A DNA stretch of 64,000 nt from Camellia lanceoleosa (Eukaryota; Streptophyta; Magnoliopsida; Ericales; Theaceae): the NCBI GenBank assembly GCA_025200525.1, contig CM045762.1, positions 127,291,752 to 127,355,751 of the forward strand, written 5' to 3'. The notes under the pieces were generated by a model. The model was not told where the DNA came from, did not search any database, and worked only from the letters and a program-made list of their open reading frames with translations. Shown one piece after another: positions 45,816-57,439 of this stretch; the stretch's first letter is position 1; every line of letters starts with the position of its first letter. A program made the translations under genes and the position numbers.

Positions 45816-46178
45816 AACAAAGGTGGTGAGAAAATAGCCGGAAGAGGGAAAATCGAGCTAGAATATGAAGGGTCAACCGAAACGTCAACCCCGGGAGGGC
45901 GAAAAATGGCCGGAAAAGCCGGAATGTGGAAAATATAGGAAAATCAAGGAAAACTTGGGGGAAACAAACCCCAAGAAGTGGAAATCGAAAAGGAAGCGCC
46001 GAAACGAAGTTTCGATCGGATGAAAATGTTCGAAACGCAATAAACTTCGCGAATCAAACGATGGAACGGGCGTAAAACGCAAGAAAACGGAGAGAGGAAG
46101 AGGGGAAAAAGCTCTAGAGAGAGAGAGAGAGGAAGGGTTTTCGGCTAAGGGAAGTGAAGGAAATAGGGTTTGAAACCC

Positions 46179-46193
46179 TATTTTAAAAGACCC
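46179..46193 (-). promoter_or_regulatory. Candidate TATA box of the antisense PMD gene (main element)
   Basis: On the minus strand gggtcttttaaaatag stands 374 bases before the ATG of exon 1. Element 1 has gggtctttaaatata at 370 bases from its ATG. The shared neighbouring words support a conserved minus-strand promoter. Confidence 0.55.
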
Positions 46194-46532
46194 AAGGCGA
46201 AAAGTCAAAACTGCCCCGAACCAGGCATTTTTGGCCGGTCGGCTACATTTTTGGCTAGCCAGCCAAATGTTTGACCAGTTATGTTTCTTGGTGGCCGGTG
46301 GATGGTCGGTGGTTCTCTTTTCCGGCCAATGAGCCTCCTACAACCTTTTTTGGGTCATATCTGTGGTTTGGCACCTTTATTGTTCAAGATAGTACAAGAA
46401 AAGGAATTTCCGAAGCTCAACCGGCCTCCGTTTTGATCTCGGACCATGTCTTCTGTGCGTGACACTTAAATTTGTGCTAGGTGTATCCTTTCTATATCCT
46501 CTACAAGATTCAAAAGTTGCCCCATGTGCATT

Positions 46533-47045
46533 TCAATTCAATCGCGCTGTCTAGCGCATCGCACTATCTTGTGCACTCGCGTTGTTTAACGCATCGTGCT
46601 ATTTTGCGCATCTCATTGCATTTGGCATGCATTCAATCGCGCTGTCTAGCGCATCGCACTATCTTGTGCTCTCGCGTTGTTTAACGCATCACGCTGTTTT
46701 GCGCATCTCATTGCATTTGGTATGCATTCAATCGCGCTGTCTAGCGCATCGCACTATCTTGTGCGCTCGCGTTGTTTAACGCATCGCATTGTTTTGCGCA
46801 TCTCATTGCATTTGGCATGCATTCAATCGCGCTGTCTAGCACATCGCACTATCTTGTGCACTCGTGTTGTCTAATGCATCGCGCTGTTTTGCGCATCTCA
46901 TTGAATTTGGCATGCATTCAATCGCACTGTCTAGCACATCGCACTATCTTGTGCACTCGTGTTGTCTAACGCATCGCGCTGTTTTGCGAATCTCATTGCA
47001 TTTGGCATGCATTCAATCGCGCTGTCTAGCGCATCGCCGTCTTGT
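46533..47045 (+). repeat. 95-bp tandem repeat, about 5.4 copies, main element 3' region
   Basis: Units start gcattcaatcgcgctgtct and continue with gcatcgcactatcttgtgc, cgttgtttaacgcatcgc and catctcattgcatttgg. Matching phases at 46582, 46677, 46772 and 46867 give a 95-base period. The plus-strand ORFs of about 65 residues here only reflect the repeat. Confidence 0.95.
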
Positions 47046-47054
47046 GCACACACG

Positions 47055-47700
47055 GTCTAGGAGACCTTAAATACTCGAAAGGTGCAAAACCTTTGGTGCT
47101 TGCGTGTCTGCATATGTTGTAGCGCTCATCATCCCTTGAATCGTAATGCATGCATACACGCATTGTAACACGTACAACTTGCATTGATGTAAATGCTGCT
47201 CACGTGCATTGTCATGCATTTCAAGCCGCGCGTCATCGCGCATTAAAAAATTCATGCATTGTCTTGCATTTCAAACTCGCATGCATTGTCATGCATTTCA
47301 AAGTCACGCGTTGTCACGCGTTCTAAGTTCATTTGCATTATTATGCATTTCCCCAGTGTACGGTCTAGGAGACCTTAAATCCTTGGAAGGTGCAAGACCT
47401 TCGGTGCATTGGTCTGCACAGTTCATTCGCATTACCATGCATTTCAAAAACGAAATGATGCATATGTCATGCATCATTGTAAATAATACATATGTCATGC
47501 ATCATTGTAAATGCTCCATATGTCATGTATCATTGTAAATACTGCATATGTCATGCATTTCAAAAAAAAAAAAAAAAAACACAAAAAAAAACACCACACG
47601 TGCATATGTCATGCATCATTGTAAATACTACACATGTCATGCATTTCAAAAAACAAAACAAAAAAACACACATGCATATGTCATGCATTTCATCGTAATA
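47055..47700 (+). repeat. Mixed short repeats and A-rich runs (main element 3' region)
   Basis: A 46-base segment starting gtctaggagaccttaaat occurs at about 47055 and 47362. Between 47458 and 47700 the phrase catatgtcatgcat(catt)gtaaat recurs about every 30-50 bases, interrupted by two A-rich runs (47562-47592, 47649-47668). Confidence 0.8.
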
Positions 47701-47714
47701 TAGTGTATTCCAAT

Positions 47715-48440
47715 GCATATCGCATTGTAGCTTGCATGCATTCATTGCGTCACCCCCTCCATCTTTGGCTCGCACCTTTTCTTGTTGAGTTTGGTCTGGT
47801 ATGTGCTCATACTTTTCACGTTGAAGCACAGTTCTGCATGTGTACGCGCCTATTCCTTGATGAACTTGGTTTGAGGGTGGCGGCACCTTTTCTGTGTTAG
47901 ACATGGCTTGTATGTGTGCATGCCTTTCCTAGGCAAGATTTGGTTTGGCCTGCGTGCCTTATCCATCGTATCTATCCATTCCATTGCATATTGTAAATAT
48001 CGCATTGTAGCTTGCATGCATTCACTGCATCATCACCCCTTCCATCTTTGGCTCGCACCTTCCCTTGTTGAGCTTGGTTTGGTATGTGCTCGTACTTTTC
48101 ACGTCGAAGCACAGTTCTACATGTGTACGCGCCTATTCCTTGATGAACTTGGTTTGAGGGTAACGGCACCTTTTCTGTGTCAGACATGGCTTGTATGTGT
48201 ACATGCCCTTCCTAGGCAAGATTCGGTTTGGTTACATGCCATATCCACTGTATCTATTACATTGTAGTGTAATTTTGCATCCAACATTAGGATCGTTGTT
48301 CTTTCGTTAGTGGGTTGTTTCCCCACTTATGTCATTCCACCCAATATTTGTTCTTGTGTCTGTCTACATCACTCATAGTTCTGCATGTGTACGTGCTTTG
48401 AGGGTTGCAGCACCTTTTCTATGGTAGACGGACTTGTTAC
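47715..48440 (+). repeat. 280-bp direct repeat, two full copies and a third partial
   Basis: The segment starting cgcattgtagcttgcatgca is at 47721 and 48001, and the copies remain alike through ttcctaggcaagatt. A third, partial copy resembling the middle (agttctgcatgtgtacgtgc ... gcaccttttct) is at about 48376-48440. It lies between the 95-bp array and the 3' LTR. Confidence 0.9.
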
Positions 48441-49026
48441 TTCCATCAATCTATTTGACATTTGTGTGGTTTCAAACCGCTCATGATTGGATCATGATTC
48501 AATTGCATTGCAAGTCATTTGCATTGTTTCAATTGCATTGCATTTTCATTTGCATCATTATTATACATAGTTTTGTATATATTGCATATCATTTTGCATT
48601 CATTTTGCATTGTCATGTATGTTGCTAACAATATTGTACCTGTCAAGTTTGCTTTCTTTTCAGGCACGATATTGTATGTACGGTTCATTTGAGACTGGTG
48701 CAACCAGACGAACCGCACAGGTAATGTATCATCCGCGTGAGACGTATTGATAATTGCATAATTCTTTTACATCCTTTCTGCATTGTAGTGTAGTTTGGTG
48801 TATGCTAGCTTAAAACTGTTGCATGTTATGCCTCATTACAGCTTTCTTTGCATGATCATAAGTTATGTTCGGCTTTGTGCATTGTCTTGCATTTTTTCCC
48901 TACCTTCGGGTGCATATCTTGTTTGTCTTGCATGCTTTGTCTAAGTCTTCGGCCTTGTCAAAAATGGGTCGTCTCTGGGCTTTGACATTCACTCCCGTCA
49001 TTGTTATGACTTTCGAGTTCTGTCAA

Positions 49027-49037
49027 AGAGGGGCAAC
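49027..49037 (+). promoter_or_regulatory. Polypurine tract of the main element
   Basis: The tract agaggggcaac sits directly before the 3' LTR start TGTAGACACC and is identical to that of element 1. Confidence 0.85.
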
Positions 49038-52000
49038 TGTAGACACCCCATTTTTGACCGTCCTCAAGACCTTGACGTCACCGCTTGAACACTCGGTGAT
49101 CATCTATGTCTGTGTTCGTCTTGAGTTCCCGGAGGTCTTGGCTACGCGCCTTGCCTCAGGATCTCTCGACTCGACTGTTTCGTGTCTGGCTTTGCACCAA
49201 ACACTTGTGTTTTGCCTTGGAGGGGCAGGGAATGGCTTGTGGGCCATCCCTACACTCCACCGGCCATGGCTTGAAGCCACTGGCTGTGTTTTGTAGCCAC
49301 CGGCCAAATGTTTGGCCGACCGGCTATCTTTCTTTGGTCAATTGCACTTTTGACCGGCCGACTACTGTGCATCTGCTTTTGCAGATATTTTTGGGCAGCT
49401 GACATACACTATCAGCCTCTCCATACACGTGTATGGAGGGATTGCCCTCTTGTTAGCTTCCTTTGGAAGCTTTACAAGACATATTGTCTATAAAAGAGGG
49501 TCTTCTCTCCCTCTTTGAGGAGGTTAGACATTTTTAGACAACATTTTCAGAGCTTGAGTTCTAGGGTTAGGGTTTGCATATATCCTATCTCTATATATCT
49601 CTCTCTCTCTTTGTGTATTTTGTGTGTGTTTTGCCTTAGTTTTGCACACAAACACCCACCATCACACCTTTTTCTTGGAGCTGAGGCCCTTGAGGGTTGT
49701 TTTTGGGGTTTTGGAGTTGGTTTGAGCTTGAAGAACCAGCTGGTCCACCATTGGTGAAGAAGGTCTACAAGGGTGAGAAACTTGTCCCTTTATTTCCCAT
49801 TTTTGCATAGCTTATTTTCCTATCTCGCATCTGTTTTTGGGCTTAGTGTATAACATAAAAAAGTTCTGTTTTTTAGCCCTCTAAATGGTTGGTTAAGAGT
49901 GCTTTGGCATTTGGGGTTGTTTGACCCCTCTTAAGCCTTGAAAGGCCCCATTTTGTGCCATTTTGGTTGAGCTCCGGGACCATAGTGTTTGCGCCTCTTC
50001 ACCACTGAAATCTTGAGGGATTTCAGAGGTGAGGATGGTGCCTTGAGGTCCTAGGAAGGAGAGGGCCACCCCCTCTCTTTGTTATCCTTGAAAAGGGCCA
50101 TTTTTGCCTCTTGAGGGAGCACCATGTTTAAGTGTATGTTGACCATGCCTTAGCTGTTTTTCATAGTTATTATGTCATAATATAGCATTGTTGTATGTTG
50201 GTTTTGGTACACCATGCTTGCTTAGCATACATGCCTTGTAATGCCTTGTTTTAGCCTTAACATGTCTTATGCTTTGAGTCCTTATCCAAGCATATTTAGG
50301 CCTAGCTTTGTGAAGCCTTTATGTTTATTTTTCCATGTTTAAGGTCTGTCCTTGGCTGTTTTGGTCAATCACAATATGTATTGCATAGCTCCTTTGCATT
50401 GCTAGCTTGTAGCCTTAAGTGTGTGAGTGTGTAGCATGCATTACTTGCATCATTTCAGTGGTTTGGAACCACTTAACATGCCATTTCAGTCCATTTAACA
50501 TGCTTGTATGCTTGCCTTTAATGCCTCTTTGATGCTTTGGAAGCTTGTGTTGTATGCTCCATGTTTTGGGCAATTATGCATACTTTTAGATTTGAGTCAC
50601 TTAGATGCCATCTAGATGTCCCTTTGGCATTGTCTAGGTCTACCTTGAACCTATTTTAAGTCCTCTTGGCCTTGTGAGGCTTGGTTGACTTAGTCATGGT
50701 TTAAGTCTTCTTGGCTTGCCTCAAGTATTTAAACCTTAATTGCATGCCATGCTTGTCTTGTTCATTTGGTTTGGCACCATTTTAGCATGATTTTAGAGCT
50801 TTCCATTGCATGCTAATTGTCTGTGTTTGCATCTTCTTAAGTGTGCTTAGAAGTTGCTCTTTATGCTTGAATGTTGGTCCATGTTTTCATGGATGTTTGT
50901 GTGTTGGATCTCACTTCCATAGCATCTTGGCCACTGTTTTAGGCTTGTTTGAGAGTTGCCTAAATTAGTTTAAGTACATCCCTTTGTTTGTTGCATGCAC
51001 TCCTTGTATGTTGTAGCATATTGGTCAGTTGTTGCATGATTGAAATTGCATGATTGAATGAAGCCACATGTTGGCTTGCATGCTTGAATGCCCACATTAT
51101 GCCTTGCATACTTGTTGGTTGCACTGTTTCATGCCTTGCATGCCTTGTATGCTTGTTCGCATTTTCATGTTCCATACTGGTCAACATGCTTAGGATTGCA
51201 TTGCATGAGCATGCATGCTAGACCTCTTGAAGTGAGTATGATAGAGATTGGGCCTTCTTGTGTGTTTATTTGGTTTGCATTTCATTTGAAATTGAAGTTG
51301 CATGCTTGGTCTTTTGGGCCATCATGCATTGAAATGCGCGATTGGTGGTCCGAGAACCAAGGTTCATGTCCCTTTGAGTCATAAACATGATAAGGGATGT
51401 GTTGGTGCACATATTTGCTTGAAATGCATTGCCATGCCAAGTTTTTCCCTCTGTTGCTGTCAAACACAGATTCTGCAGAAAGATTTGGCCGGCCGGCCAT
51501 CTTCAGTGCCGACTGGCCACCATTGTTGGCCGATGGATCAAATTCATGGCCGGTGATCAATCCCTTCAGCTGGTGGTGTTCCCTAGCATCCAAAGAGCAA
51601 ACCCTGAGACTTTGGCAGTCATCAGAGGAGCAGAGCAGGGAAAACAGAGGCATCTTGAGCATGGCAGTGGATTTCCGGGCAGAACTGCGCGTGCATGCAT
51701 TGAGCCCTCTCCCCGAGGCTGCTGTTTACTGCTTTCTTAGTTTAATTAATTTGCTTAATTAATTTAATTGTCTGTAATATTTAATTAGCTAGTTGGTTAG
51801 TTAAATTGTATTATTCTTTTGGTCCCTCCGAGCGAGGGCAAATTTGTAATAAGTGTGGGTACGTGTGTGCATGTCTTCCAACCCCCACTTCTTTCTCCCT
51901 TTTACTTACCTGGTTTTGATGGTTAGTATTAGGACATGTTTACTTTAGTATACCTTATGCCATGCATGCGTGCATCATTCATCAGTATTGCATACACCGG

Positions 52001-52921
52001 GCTCGGAGCATCATGCTAACTGCATAAGTGCTTCAAATCTAACTTGAATACGTGCTATCTGTGCATTTTCATATGTCATCCTTAGATTAGCCGAGCCTAC
52101 TCTAATGACATTTTGCATGTGTTGCATTAACCAGTTTAAACATGAGCTAGGATCATGCATATGATTGCTAACTAGTTTCTGTTTTGGCTTGGAGTACTAG
52201 GTGAGCTTTTTATGCTTTAGTATACCGCATACGTGTGAGTGTTGCCATGATAGCATGATTACCATGAGGCTAGCTGCTTATGTGACATAACTGCTTGAAT
52301 GCCTATGGATGGAGATTGAATTACCTAAATTGGAATAATGCATCAAAACTGTGAGTTTTAAGTCCATTCGAATAATGGCAAAACCATCTTTTCTGAAGCC
52401 CACTTGAGGGTGGCAAAAACCCGCATTTGAGCCTACTTGCAAGTAGCAAGCCATTTCCAAAACAAGCATGCAATGTTTTGTTCCAATTTAGGCGATTTGG
52501 TCTATATTTGTTTGCTATGTGCATAACATAGTAATTCTAGGTTAATAACCGGAATAAGAACGCATAACGTTTTCAAAATTAGATATCACGGTTAGTAGAG
52601 GCCGATCTTCGGATCGGGCAAGAGGGGATGCTCATAGCTGACCTTCCCCAATCGTATCCAAGTTCCCGAGCCGAGGCAACTTTGGTGATGACGGACACGT
52701 GGCCTTTGGCACCGAGTCAGGATTTCCTAAATTCCCCCATTAAAAAAATATTTAAGTGGCGACTCTGTATCTGGCAAAGCAGTCCATGTTTGGCACTTCT
52801 TTACAAAATCTGTTTTCTCAAAACGATTTGCCAGATTTGGACTCTTTGGTTCAGATTACGAACCGTGACAAAATTGAGTTCGAACTGTAACCCGGTGAGA
52901 TCCCCTCGTGGGCTTGTTACA
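49038..52921 (+). repeat. 3' LTR of the main element (3.9 kb)
   Basis: It starts TGTAGACACC and ends GGCTTGTTACA, and is collinear with 30344-34237. The TATA-like ctataaaagag is at 49488. The target duplication AGCGC follows at 52922-52926. Confidence 0.95.
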
Positions 52922-52926
52922 AGCGC
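52922..52926 (+). repeat. Target-site duplication AGCGC, right copy
   Basis: Identical to 30339-30343, directly after the 3' LTR of the main element. Confidence 0.95.
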
Positions 52927-53601
52927 GACTTTGATTTCCGCAAGAACGGAGTTGTCGGTTGAAACCAAAAAAAATTTCAAATCGTTTCCTGTACAAGTAA
53001 AACCATAAGACCACGAAAATAATGCCGAATACATATAAGGAAGATAAACGCAAGGAGCTATATGGCCACCTGGTTTGCCTCTCCGTCTAGGAATAGGATC
53101 TAGGCGGTCTTCGCCTTCGCCGAATTCCCAGTTACCTCGAACAACGACCATGACATCATCAACTCGCTTACCAGAGCTGGCAAGCATAGTCACTAATTGA
53201 TGGTCGGTGTCCTTGGCCCTGAGGAAATAGTGCCCGTGTCGGCCAAAAGACTTGGCCAAGGCATAACAATGCCAAATAGCAGGTATGCCGACATTGATCC
53301 TAAGGTGATTTAACTCTATAATCCCCATTATGATTCGGAAAAAGTTTACATTAGGTTGGGAAGGGATTAGACCCCAATGGCGGAGGACGGCCCTAAGAAA
53401 TGGGTGAAGGGGGAAACAGACTCCGCCTTCAGTAATTGATAAGAGAGGGAAGACAATTGTGCTTTGATCAGCCCTCTCCATATCAAGGGTGCTGTCTGTC
53501 ATGAATGACAGATAGACATCGTTGGGGATGGAAAAATGGCGTCGAAAGCCAAAGACTCGATCCGCAGAAAGGAGGTCTTTCAAATGCTTTGCCATTTTCA
53601 T
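52922..53601 (-). pseudogene. Outer element antisense ORF, copy 1, 5' part (right of the insertion)
   Basis: The minus frame from the ATG at 53601 (MKMAKHLKDLL) is open through the whole native segment. It contains PLLSITEGGVCFPLHPFLRA, LRHWGLIPSQPNVNFFRIIM, IAIWHC-like sequence and KSFGRHGHYFLRAK. This is the pattern of the plant putative gypsy-type transposase domain: FPL.PF, the LxPxQ..PN..R.. block and the final YYF. A possible 81-base intron (CAG|GTGGCC to tgtacag|GAAACG, 52989-53069) keeps the frame. At 52922 the frame meets the AGCGC duplication and resumes in the same phase at 30343. Role unknown; the family name does not imply proven transposase activity. Confidence 0.75.
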
Positions 53602-53739
53602 TAGTCTATGGAATACGCTAAATTGAAAATAAACAAGGAAATTCGAAATAAAGAGGAAGAGAATTTACAAGAGACGGAGAAGACAATGAAGAATGGACAG
53701 AGGTTGCAGAGGTCTATCGGAAGGCAAACCAAGAGCTTT

Positions 53740-53756
53740 GGGTATTTAAACAATAC
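53740..53756 (-). promoter_or_regulatory. Candidate TATA box of the outer antisense gene
   Basis: On the minus strand tgtttaaataccc precedes the ATG at 53601 by about 145 bases, leaving room for a CT-rich leader. Pattern only. Confidence 0.4.
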
Positions 53757-53969
53757 ACATGCATTCAAAAAGACAACAAAATTTTAAATCATAATAATAA
53801 ATGAAAGAAGTGTACGAAGGGGCGGGGAGTTGTAATGACGACCGAAAAGCGAATGCGCTCTGACACTCGCGTTGGAATGGGGTTAACCGCCAAATTTTGG
53901 CTCTGACTTTTCAAGTTTGAAACCAAACACGCCAGCTAACTATTGTTAGTGGAGTGTTTGGGGGGCAAT

Positions 53970-54372
53970 TGTGGGGGCCGAGTATTAGGGGATGTAAAGA
54001 GGCCGAATATTATTCTTAGAGAATCGAGATATATACATTGCATTCGGCTCCGTCTTATATAAATTCAGAGGTATGCTAATCGGCCATAGAACCAGTTGAG
54101 CGAGGAGCCGAGTGAAGATTGGTCTACAACAGAAGGAGCCGAGTAAATAATTGTAGGGTAGGAAAGGTGGGCCCAACCCTGAGGCCCAGAGGAAAATATA
54201 AATAGAGGAACATCAACCAAAGAGAGATATGTGAGAACAAGTAAGCTTAACTTAAGATAAAAGTAACCAAGAGAATAGATACTGACTTATCCGTCAGAGT
54301 GCTAATTCCGACACCCCCGACTGGAGTGTTCATTCCTTTTCAGGTGACTAGCTGAGGATCTTGAGCGTCCCA
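53970..54372 (+). repeat. 3' LTR of the outer Tat element (about 0.4 kb)
   Basis: The LTR starts TGTGGGGGCCGAG after the purine-rich tract ggggggcaat. A TATA word tataaatag is at 54197. It probably ends near gcgtccca at 54372, where sequence like another gypsy LTR begins. The partner LTR is not in the window, so the end is approximate. Confidence 0.6.
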
Positions 54373-55706
54373 TTGGATCTAAAGAGTATTTCCAAACCAC
54401 TTCTCCACAATCTCATATAGCAACATCGATTCCAAATTCTCCATTGTGCCAACATCATGTGAATATCAACTCAAAACGACTCAAGTTCCACTTAGAAACA
54501 TTTCTTAAGTAAGTTATCTCATTTCCAATAAACTTCCAAACTAAGGTTCCAAAATAATTTAATCCACAACTTCTATCCCCACACTAGTTTCATCAAATTA
54601 TTAGGATTTACCCATTTTATAGTTTCCATATATTCCAATACCATATTAATGTCAATTTTAACCAAAAACTATCAATTAGTCCAAAAGCCCTTTTACTCAA
54701 TATTTCAAACCTAGGGTTTTAAAGAAAATTGGGGGTTTTCCTCTATTCTTAGTTAAATCCTCAAATCATCAATTACTATTTATGAATATGCTAAAAACAT
54801 TCAACGCCCTTTGAAAATTTGAGTGAAAACCCCATTTGTGAATAAACAACACGCCATTAATGTTTCTAATCCATAATCAACTCAAAATCCCAAAATGTTA
54901 CCAAAATCACTTTGAATCATATATATTTAAGGTTAAGAGAACTCCCTACCTCAAGATTGAAAGCAAGGAAGCTAGATCACGAGCATTATTTCGAAAATCC
55001 AAAATCTAATCGGTTGAAAATGTTGATCTTCGCTTGTTCTTCATCTTTGATGCAAGATCCATGGTGGATTGTTGGTAAGAATGGATGAAATCAAAGTTTT
55101 GGAGGCTAGGTTTTCGGACATGGAGGAGGGGAGAAGAAGAGAGGATGAAAAAGTAAAGTTTTGGGGCCAAAAAGTCACTTTATAATGTCTATTACTGACC
55201 TGGTCACTCGAGCGAAGGAAGCTTGGCTCGAGCGTGGAAAAGAAGCTCTCAGATTCTTTGAAAAACGCACTCTTCGCTTGAGCAAAGAAAGTCTCGCTCG
55301 GGCGAGCATGTTTCCAGTACAGAAACTCAAAATTGAAACAAGCATAACTCTCTCGTTCGGACTCCATTTTAGGTGGTTCTTATGTCCAAATTGAAGGCCC
55401 GGAAACAAGCTTTCCAATGGTTCTAGCCTCACATCCAAATTCAAAGTATGGAAAGAGAAAAGGGCAAAAGACTGAAGGCTGGTCAAAAACAAAAATTCAA
55501 ATTTGGGGCTTTTGATCTAATCTTGCCTAAATATCTTGTTAAGGCTTCAATCAAGGTTCCAAACATCACCTAAGGGTCTTCAATTATAATATTTAAAGTT
55601 TATTTGCCAACCCATCAATACCAAGAGTCCGACAACCACACAAGTTTTAAGGTGACGAGCACCAATTTACACCATTCCGATACGTGGTAGGATTCGAGTC
55701 ATTACA
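54373..55706 (-). repeat. Truncated gypsy LTR, related to the 39629-42790 LTR
   Basis: The end at 55706 (gagtcattaca) fits an LTR terminus. The segment 54940-55490 is homologous to 42320-42750 of the other LTR, including the ctacctcaag, atggtggattgttg and cataactctctc words. The left side abuts the outer Tat LTR. A block with ctcgagcg-type words (55200-55310) resembles that at 11820-12060. Confidence 0.65.
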
Positions 55707-55999
55707 TTAGCAACAATCCAATGATTTCCTTCTAAAAAAGTAAATGGTACAATGATCTCTAAGCAATTTGAAGTTATATAGTATAACAACAGAACACCAC
55801 AAACTCTCTTAACAAGACACCTCAGTAGCACACACATTTCAATAGCATACACAAAAAATGCATTATACCATTGGATTCATAACTCAGCAAGCAAGTAGAA
55901 CTGAAACCAAGCACAAAGGATTTGTGGGAAGGTAAAACATATTATGAATACACTTTATCAGCAAGTAGGAAGATTAACCACTAGAATGTAAAACATTTA

Positions 56000-56336
<337 letters not shown>

Positions 56337-56351
56337 CTGTTATCAAATCAT

Positions 56352-56571
56352 TTTATCAACAGCTTAAGCCATAATAAGAGTTGCCATTAACAGCTAACCT
56401 GCTAAAGCCAAAACTGAAGCTACAGTTGATGTCATAGTTAGCTAGAAGATAGATGAGTTTGTTAGATTAGCTAGTTAGTTACAGATATTATCAATTTGCT
56501 AGATGTATTGTATAAATACATACACGTAATCACACATTGAGATTATTAAAGAAGCTTTCAATAATTCTTCA
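56352..56571 (+). repeat. 5' LTR of the copia element
   Basis: It aligns over 220 bases with 60872-61091 at high identity. TATA-like tataaatac is at 56511, and it ends in tcttca next to the primer binding site. Confidence 0.9.
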
Positions 56572-56585
56572 TGGTATCAAAGCTT
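56572..56585 (+). promoter_or_regulatory. Primer binding site of the copia element
   Basis: The sequence tggtatcaaagctt differs by one base in its core from the standard initiator-Met site tggtatcagagc, directly after the LTR. Confidence 0.85.
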
Positions 56586-56621
56586 CTCTAAAGCTCTCAC
56601 GAGCTTAAGGTTGATCCATCC

Positions 56622-57288
56622 ATGGCTTCCTCATCTTCTTCATCCTTACTTGCTAATCTAAATCTTTTGATCTCAAATCTGCACTCATTCATTACAGTGA
56701 TGCTTGATTCTACAAACTTCATCATCTGGCAAAGTCAATTTCATAATATTCTTCGTGCAACTGAGCTTTTAGATTTTGTAACTGGATCTGTTTCTTGTCC
56801 ACCATTAATAATCAAGAATTCAAATGGTGAAGAAGTATTGAATCCAGATCGAGCACAATGGAACATCATTAATGTGCATTTGCTTAACTGTATTACAACA
56901 ACTCTTACACCTACAATTTTCACATCTGTTCTTCATTTGCAACACAGTGCAGAGGTATGGGACACATTGTGCAAGAGATTTACTCTGCTTTCTCGATCTC
57001 ATATTCATCAAATGAAGAATAGATTGAACAAATCTGACTAAGGATTCTAAATACATTGAAAATTATTTGAGTCAAATTAAAGACCTTGCTGATCAACTCG
57101 CTCTAGCTTCATCACCTGTTGATGAAGAAGATCTTGTGTTGCTTACTTTAAATGGATTACCTAATGCATTTGATGCTCTTAAAACTACCATTCGTGCACG
57201 AGTTGCTGTTATTTCCATGGCTGAATTGACCTCTCTGCTTTGTTTTGAATCTATTCACATTGAAGCAAAACAGAGAGTCAGAGTCTAG
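56622..57288 (+). pseudogene. Copia gag
   Basis: The frame starting MASSSSSSLL contains DSTNFIIWQSQFHNIL and LLDFVTGS, then VWDTLCKRFTLLSRSHIHQM before a stop at 57041. A shifted frame (from 57056) continues with LSQIKDLADQLALAS and VLLTLNGLPNAFDAL. Together these match the copia Gag (UBN2-type) region. A frameshift near 57040 breaks it. Confidence 0.92.
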
Positions 57289-57439
57289 AATTATCTATTG
57301 CTTATGCTGCTACAAGAGGTTCTTATTCTCGTTCTTCTTCATCATATTCTCGTGATAGATCAAGTCACAATTACCAGGGTTCCTCTCGAGGTACTTTCCG
57401 AGGGGGCAGATCTTTCAGAGGTAGAGACAAACAAGGCAG

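Larger units (their letters stand above)
30344..52921 (+). mobile_element. Complete non-autonomous Tat/Ogre-like LTR retrotransposon with antisense PMD gene (main element, 22.6 kb)
   Basis: The LTRs are 30344-34237 and 49038-52921, and a perfect 5-bp AGCGC duplication flanks them. The primer binding site (tggcgactccgctgg, 34243) matches the arginine-tRNA type reported for Ogre elements. The polypurine tract is agaggggcaac, ending at 49037. Gag is internally deleted and pol is reduced to a relic, so it depended on a relative for its enzymes. Between the gag/pol remains and the 3' LTR lies a multi-exon PMD gene on the minus strand (45815 to 39236), several tandem arrays and a later gypsy LTR insertion. 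In sampled stretches the LTRs differ by roughly 5-8 percent by eye. Confidence 0.93.
26718..54372 (+). mobile_element. Outer Tat-lineage element, 3' part with antisense ORFs, interrupted by the main element
   Basis: Orientation is given by a polypurine tract (ggagtgtttggggggcaat, ending 53969) directly before the LTR start TGTGGGGGCC at 53970. Upstream of it lie minus-strand ORFs of the putative gypsy-type transposase family. Antisense ORFs between pol and the 3' LTR are known in Tat elements such as Grande and Retand. No pol and no matching 5' LTR were found in the window, so the left limit is uncertain. The complete main element (30344-52921) is inserted in its antisense gene. Confidence 0.65.

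Noticed and set aside
46582..47070. Series of similar plus-strand ORFs of 65-68 residues
   Set aside because: They start once per 95-bp repeat unit and merely translate the tandem array.
52801..52921. Extension of the outer antisense ORF into the LTR
   Set aside because: The frame runs on by chance; the native gene stops at the AGCGC duplication.
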